Origin: Acidimicrobiales bacterium
GTDB lineage: Bacteria > Actinomycetota > Acidimicrobiia > Acidimicrobiales > SHLQ01
DNA length: 8,973 nucleotides
Reading direction: 5' to 3'
Assembly (NCBI GenBank): GCA_013002375.1
Contig: JABDJW010000424.1
Location: 1-8,973 of the forward strand
A program made the position numbers and the translations under genes. Positions 6,757 through 8,973 of this stretch are shown here, in pieces (within the stretch, counting starts at the first letter, position 1; each line of letters starts with the position of its first letter). The notes under the pieces were generated by a model. It had not been told where the DNA came from. It did no database searches and saw nothing but the letters and a program-made list of their open reading frames with translations.

Positions 6757-8043
6757 GTGGGCCACACAACCGAGGGAGCCGCCGACCTCCTGGCTGATCT
6801 GGAGGCCCGGGGCTTGGTGCACGACACCACCGATCGCGCCGAATTGGCTGCGGCGCTGGCCGCCGGGCCGATCACCCTCTACCACGGCATCGACCCTTCG
6901 GCCGACAGCCTGCACATCGGCAACTTCGTCGGGGTGCTGATGCTGCGCCGCTTCCAGGATGCCGGGCACCGGGTGGTGGTGTTGGTCGGCGGCTCGACCG
7001 GCATGGTCGGCGATCCGGGCGGGCGAAGCGAGGAGCGCAACCTGCTCGACGAGCAAGCGCTGGCCACCAACGTCGCCGGGATTCGCGGCCAGCTCGAACG
7101 GCTCGTCGACTTCGATCGCGCCGACGGTGCCGAGCTGGTCAACAACTACGACTGGACCAGAAACGTGGGCGTGCTCGAGTTCCTCCGCGACGTGGGTAAA
7201 CACGCCACCGTCAACCAGATGGTGGCCCGCGATTCGGTGAAGTCGCGGATGGCCAGCGAGCACGGCATCAGTTACACCGAGTTCAGCTACATGTTGCTCC
7301 AGGCCTTCGACTACTGGTGGCTGCACGAGAACAAGGGCGTCACCCTGCAGATCGGTGGCTCGGATCAATGGGGCAATATCGCCCAAGGGGTCGATCTGAT
7401 TCGACGGCGTTCTCGGTCGGCGGTGCACGCGTTGACCTGGCCGCTGATCACGCGGGCCGATGGTCAGAAGTTCGGCAAGTCCGTCGACGGTGCCGTGTGG
7501 CTCGACCCGGAGCGCACCCTGCCCTACGAGTTCCACCAGTACTGGCTGAACACCGCCGACGCCGATGTCGAGCGGTTCTTGCTCCAGCTCACCCTCGTGC
7601 CGCTCGACCGGGTGCGCGAGGTCATGGCGACCCACGCGGAGGCGCCGGAGCAACGGCAGGCGCAGCGGGTGCTGGCCGACGAGGTCACCGCGCTGGTGCA
7701 TGGCCCGGAAGAAGTCACCCGCGCCAACCTCGCCCGAGCCGTGTTGTTCGGTGGTGAAACACCCACCGGCGAGAGTCTCGATGCGCTGCGGGGCATCGTG
7801 CCCGAGACCACGGTGACCGCCGATGCGGTGCAGGGTGACCTGCTCGAGCTGCTGGTGGCCACCGGACTGGCCAAGTCCAAAGGTGATGCCCGCCGGTCGC
7901 TCGCCGACAATGCCTACGCGGTCAACGGCGTCAAACTCGACGGCCGTGACCAACTGGTCGCCGACGACGTGATCGAGGGCCGGGTGCTGCTGCTCCAGAA
8001 GGGCAAAAAGACGCGCCACTTGGTGCACGTCGACCCATCTTGA
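6757..8043 (+). CDS. tyrS: Tyrosyl-tRNA synthetase
   Basis: Class I aminoacyl-tRNA synthetase that activates tyrosine with ATP and charges tRNA-Tyr, a cytoplasmic homodimer. From GTG 6757 it has 428 aa, the usual bacterial length. The catalytic domain shows Y42 in the tyrosine pocket region TLYHGIDPSADSLHIGN, with the HIGH-type motif as HIGN (53-56), the GGSDQWGN block (200-207) that contacts tyrosine and adenylate, and the KMSKS-type loop as KFGKS (238-242). An S4-like RNA-binding domain occupies about 361-428 (LLVATGLAKSKGDARRSL and following). All hallmark residues are present and nothing looks broken. The gene diverges from the PBP gene across a 129 bp gap in which I see no convincing -10/-35 pair and no T-box features such as a T-box consensus or a long leader. 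The stop lies about 110 bp upstream of the predicted rRNA transcription start. Confidence 0.96.
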   Translation: MGHTTEGAADLLADLEARGLVHDTTDRAELAAALAAGPITLYHGIDPSADSLHIGNFVGVLMLRRFQDAGHRVVVLVGGSTGMVGDPGGRSEERNLLDEQALATNVAGIRGQLERLVDFDRADGAELVNNYDWTRNVGVLEFLRDVGKHATVNQMVARDSVKSRMASEHGISYTEFSYMLLQAFDYWWLHENKGVTLQIGGSDQWGNIAQGVDLIRRRSRSAVHALTWPLITRADGQKFGKSVDGAVWLDPERTLPYEFHQYWLNTADADVERFLLQLTLVPLDRVREVMATHAEAPEQRQAQRVLADEVTALVHGPEEVTRANLARAVLFGGETPTGESLDALRGIVPETTVTADAVQGDLLELLVATGLAKSKGDARRSLADNAYAVNGVKLDGRDQLVADDVIEGRVLLLQKGKKTRHLVHVDPS

Positions 8044-8062
8044 TCGCTCTCAGATCCTGTCG

Positions 8063-8080
8063 TTTCGGCCCGGGCCGGAA
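8063..8080 (+). terminator. GC-rich hairpin after tyrS, possible weak terminator
   Basis: TTTCGGC-CCGG-GCCGGAA can form a 7-bp stem (one G-U pair) with a 4-nt loop, centred on the perfect palindrome CGGCCCGGGCCG, 20 nt after the tyrS stop. It is followed by AAACTTTGG rather than a clear T-run, so intrinsic termination would be weak. Its position between tyrS and the rRNA promoter fits a partial terminator. Confidence 0.4.
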
Positions 8081-8117
8081 AACTTTGGAAAAACGCGGCG
8101 AAATCGCGCTGAGCGGG

Positions 8118-8146
8118 TTGCCAACCCCCAGGTCCGTCGTTAACGT
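8118..8146 (+). promoter_or_regulatory. Ribosomal RNA operon promoter
   Basis: A -35 TTGCCA (8118-8123) and a -10 TAACGT (8141-8146, matching TANNNT) are separated by exactly 17 bp, the ideal spacing for the housekeeping sigma factor. Transcription would start near 8153. An A-rich patch, GGAAAACTTTGGAAAAAC (8077-8094), lies upstream at about -60 to -75, somewhat further out than a classical UP element. It is the only strong promoter-like pair I find between tyrS and 16S. Confidence 0.7.
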
Positions 8147-8153
8147 AGTGCTT

Positions 8154-8188
8154 CGCTTCAACCGCGACCCTCGGGTCGGCCTGAAGCG
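8154..8188 (+). promoter_or_regulatory. Two-part hairpin at the rRNA transcript start
   Basis: CGCTTCA (8154-8160) pairs perfectly with TGAAGCG (8182-8188). Inside, CGACC (8165-8169) pairs with GGTCG (8174-8178) around a CTCG tetraloop. The structure begins within about 1-2 nt of the predicted transcription start, so it could cap the 5' end of the pre-rRNA. Confidence 0.6.
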
Positions 8189-8253
8189 CTGAGCGGACAC
8201 CTCCAGTCCGATCCGGCCGCTGCTCTCGAGCTGCCCCGGGCGACTGTGTGTCT

Positions 8254-8282
8254 CAAGCTGCAAGCCAGCTTGCTCCTTGAAA
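8254..8282 (+). promoter_or_regulatory. boxB-like hairpin plus boxA antitermination element
   Basis: CAAGCTG (8254-8260) pairs perfectly with CAGCTTG (8266-8272) around the 5-nt loop CAAGC. It is directly followed and partly overlapped by TGCTCCTTGAAA (8271-8282), close to the rRNA boxA consensus TGCTCTTTGAAA bound by NusB/S10. A hairpin followed by boxA is the standard order in bacterial rRNA leaders and recruits Nus factors so that polymerase resists Rho-dependent termination in the untranslated operon. Confidence 0.7.
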
Positions 8283-8323
8283 ACGGAATAGAGGACGAAA
8301 TTGCCAGTGCGGGCGTGCGCACC

Positions 8324-8343
8324 GCGATGATGCGAGTCATCGC
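8324..8343 (+). promoter_or_regulatory. Leader stem-loop
   Basis: GCGATGA pairs perfectly with TCATCGC around the 6-nt loop TGCGAG, about 40 nt after boxA. Function unknown; it may be part of pre-rRNA folding. Confidence 0.45.
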
Positions 8344-8438
8344 AAACAGCACGTACCGACAATTCCGCCGACCACGTACACCCCTTCCTCCACGGTTGGG
8401 GAGTCGAGTCGGCAACACAATGAAAAATCCGGAACGCA

Positions 8439-8489
8439 CCGAAGCTTGAGCTTCGGACGTTTCAACAACGCAACCAAAGCTCAGCTTTG
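8439..8489 (+). promoter_or_regulatory. Pair of leader stem-loops with a competing pairing
   Basis: Hairpin one: CCGAAGC (8439-8445) with GCTTCGG (8450-8456), loop TTGA. Hairpin two: CAAAGC (8475-8480) with GCTTTG (8484-8489), loop TCA. The loop and 3' arm of the first (TGAGCTT, 8447-8453) are perfectly complementary to part of the second (AAGCTCA, 8477-8483), so an alternative fold joining the two is possible. Confidence 0.45.
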
Positions 8490-8534
8490 TCGTGTTCCAT
8501 TGGAGCAAACTCGTAGGCACCTCGAGTAAGTGTT

Positions 8535-8570
8535 GTGGTTTCGGCCACCACGCGAGCACGGGGTGTGCTC
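8535..8570 (+). promoter_or_regulatory. Two small stem-loops shortly before 16S
   Basis: GTGGT (8535-8539) pairs with ACCAC (8547-8551), and GAGCAC (8554-8559) pairs with GTGCTC (8565-8570). They lie 55-90 nt before the 16S start and may belong to the processing stem region; short stems, so support is modest. Confidence 0.35.
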
Positions 8571-8625
8571 ATGATTGACGATCGGTCCAGCGCATCCTTG
8601 TGAAGCGCCGGCACGGTCAGAGATA

Positions 8626-8973
<348 letters not shown>

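Larger units (their letters stand above)
8153..8625 (+). promoter_or_regulatory. rRNA leader region, about 470 nt, non-coding and structured
   Basis: No convincing protein gene lies between tyrS and 16S. Short open frames on both strands here lack ribosome sites and cut across the structural elements. From the predicted start the leader holds, in order, a start-site hairpin, a boxB-like hairpin with boxA, and stem-loops at 8324-8343, 8439-8456, 8475-8489, 8535-8551 and 8554-8570. Base composition is visibly less GC-rich than the flanking genes around 8410-8540. One strand of the RNase III-type processing stem that normally encloses 16S should lie here, but its partner is beyond the window. 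Confidence 0.75.

Noticed and set aside
6646..8028. 460-codon minus-strand frame opposite tyrS
   Set aside because: Shadow of tyrS; no recognisable motif, and the tyrS frame shows every class I synthetase hallmark.
8158..8559. Small open frames on both strands between tyrS and 16S (for example 8246-8449 plus, 8158-8559 minus)
   Set aside because: No ribosome sites, and they run through the boxA and hairpin elements of the rRNA leader; composition does not look coding.
8575..8603. TTGACG close to 16S as the -35 of a second rRNA promoter
   Set aside because: At 17 bp spacing the -10 position reads TTGTGA, a poor match, and a start there would leave no room for boxA or the processing stem.

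Overview
This window is high-GC bacterial chromosome and reads as ordinary core genome. The strongest taxonomic clue is the start of a 16S rRNA gene at the right edge. Its wording around E. coli positions 20-340, for example the stretch after 'GCGGCCTATCAG', looks actinobacterial. Together with the GTG starts, the GC-rich third positions and a class A penicillin-binding protein with C-terminal PASTA domains, it suggests an Actinomycetota member. Acidimicrobiia is my best guess, from memory and without a database comparison.

Layout, left to right. (1) nt 1-3542, plus strand, a tightly packed unit: the 3' part of argG (argininosuccinate synthase), argH (argininosuccinate lyase), a 3-methyladenine DNA glycosylase (AAG/MPG family) and a NUDIX hydrolase. 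argG/argH and argH/mpg overlap by 4 bp (GTGA), and mpg/NUDIX are 4 bp apart, so the four are probably co-transcribed and translationally coupled. (2) nt 3597-4181, plus strand: a small single-pass membrane protein of unknown function, possibly translated from a leaderless mRNA. (3) nt 4169-4264: a 16-bp tandem repeat that begins inside the last codons of that gene and repeats its stop codon. It fills the gap between two convergent genes. (4) nt 4282-6627, minus strand: a bifunctional peptidoglycan glycosyltransferase/transpeptidase with two PASTA domains and an unusual lipoprotein-like N-terminus. (5) nt 6757-8043, plus strand, divergent from the PBP: tyrS, with a clear Shine-Dalgarno that fixes its start. 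(6) nt 8044-8625: no protein gene. This is a ribosomal RNA promoter and a leader of roughly 470 nt with a boxB-like hairpin, a boxA element and several further stem-loops. (7) nt 8626-8973: the first ~350 nt of 16S rRNA, cut by the window edge.

The gene set covers arginine biosynthesis (last two steps), alkylation repair, probable nucleotide clean-up, cell-wall synthesis, tyrosyl-tRNA charging and rRNA synthesis. I found no CRISPR, phage, insertion sequence, toxin-antitoxin or defence system. The items most worth a second look are the stop-codon-bearing tandem repeat, the architecture of the rRNA leader, the lipobox-like start of the PBP, and the leaderless-looking unknown membrane protein.
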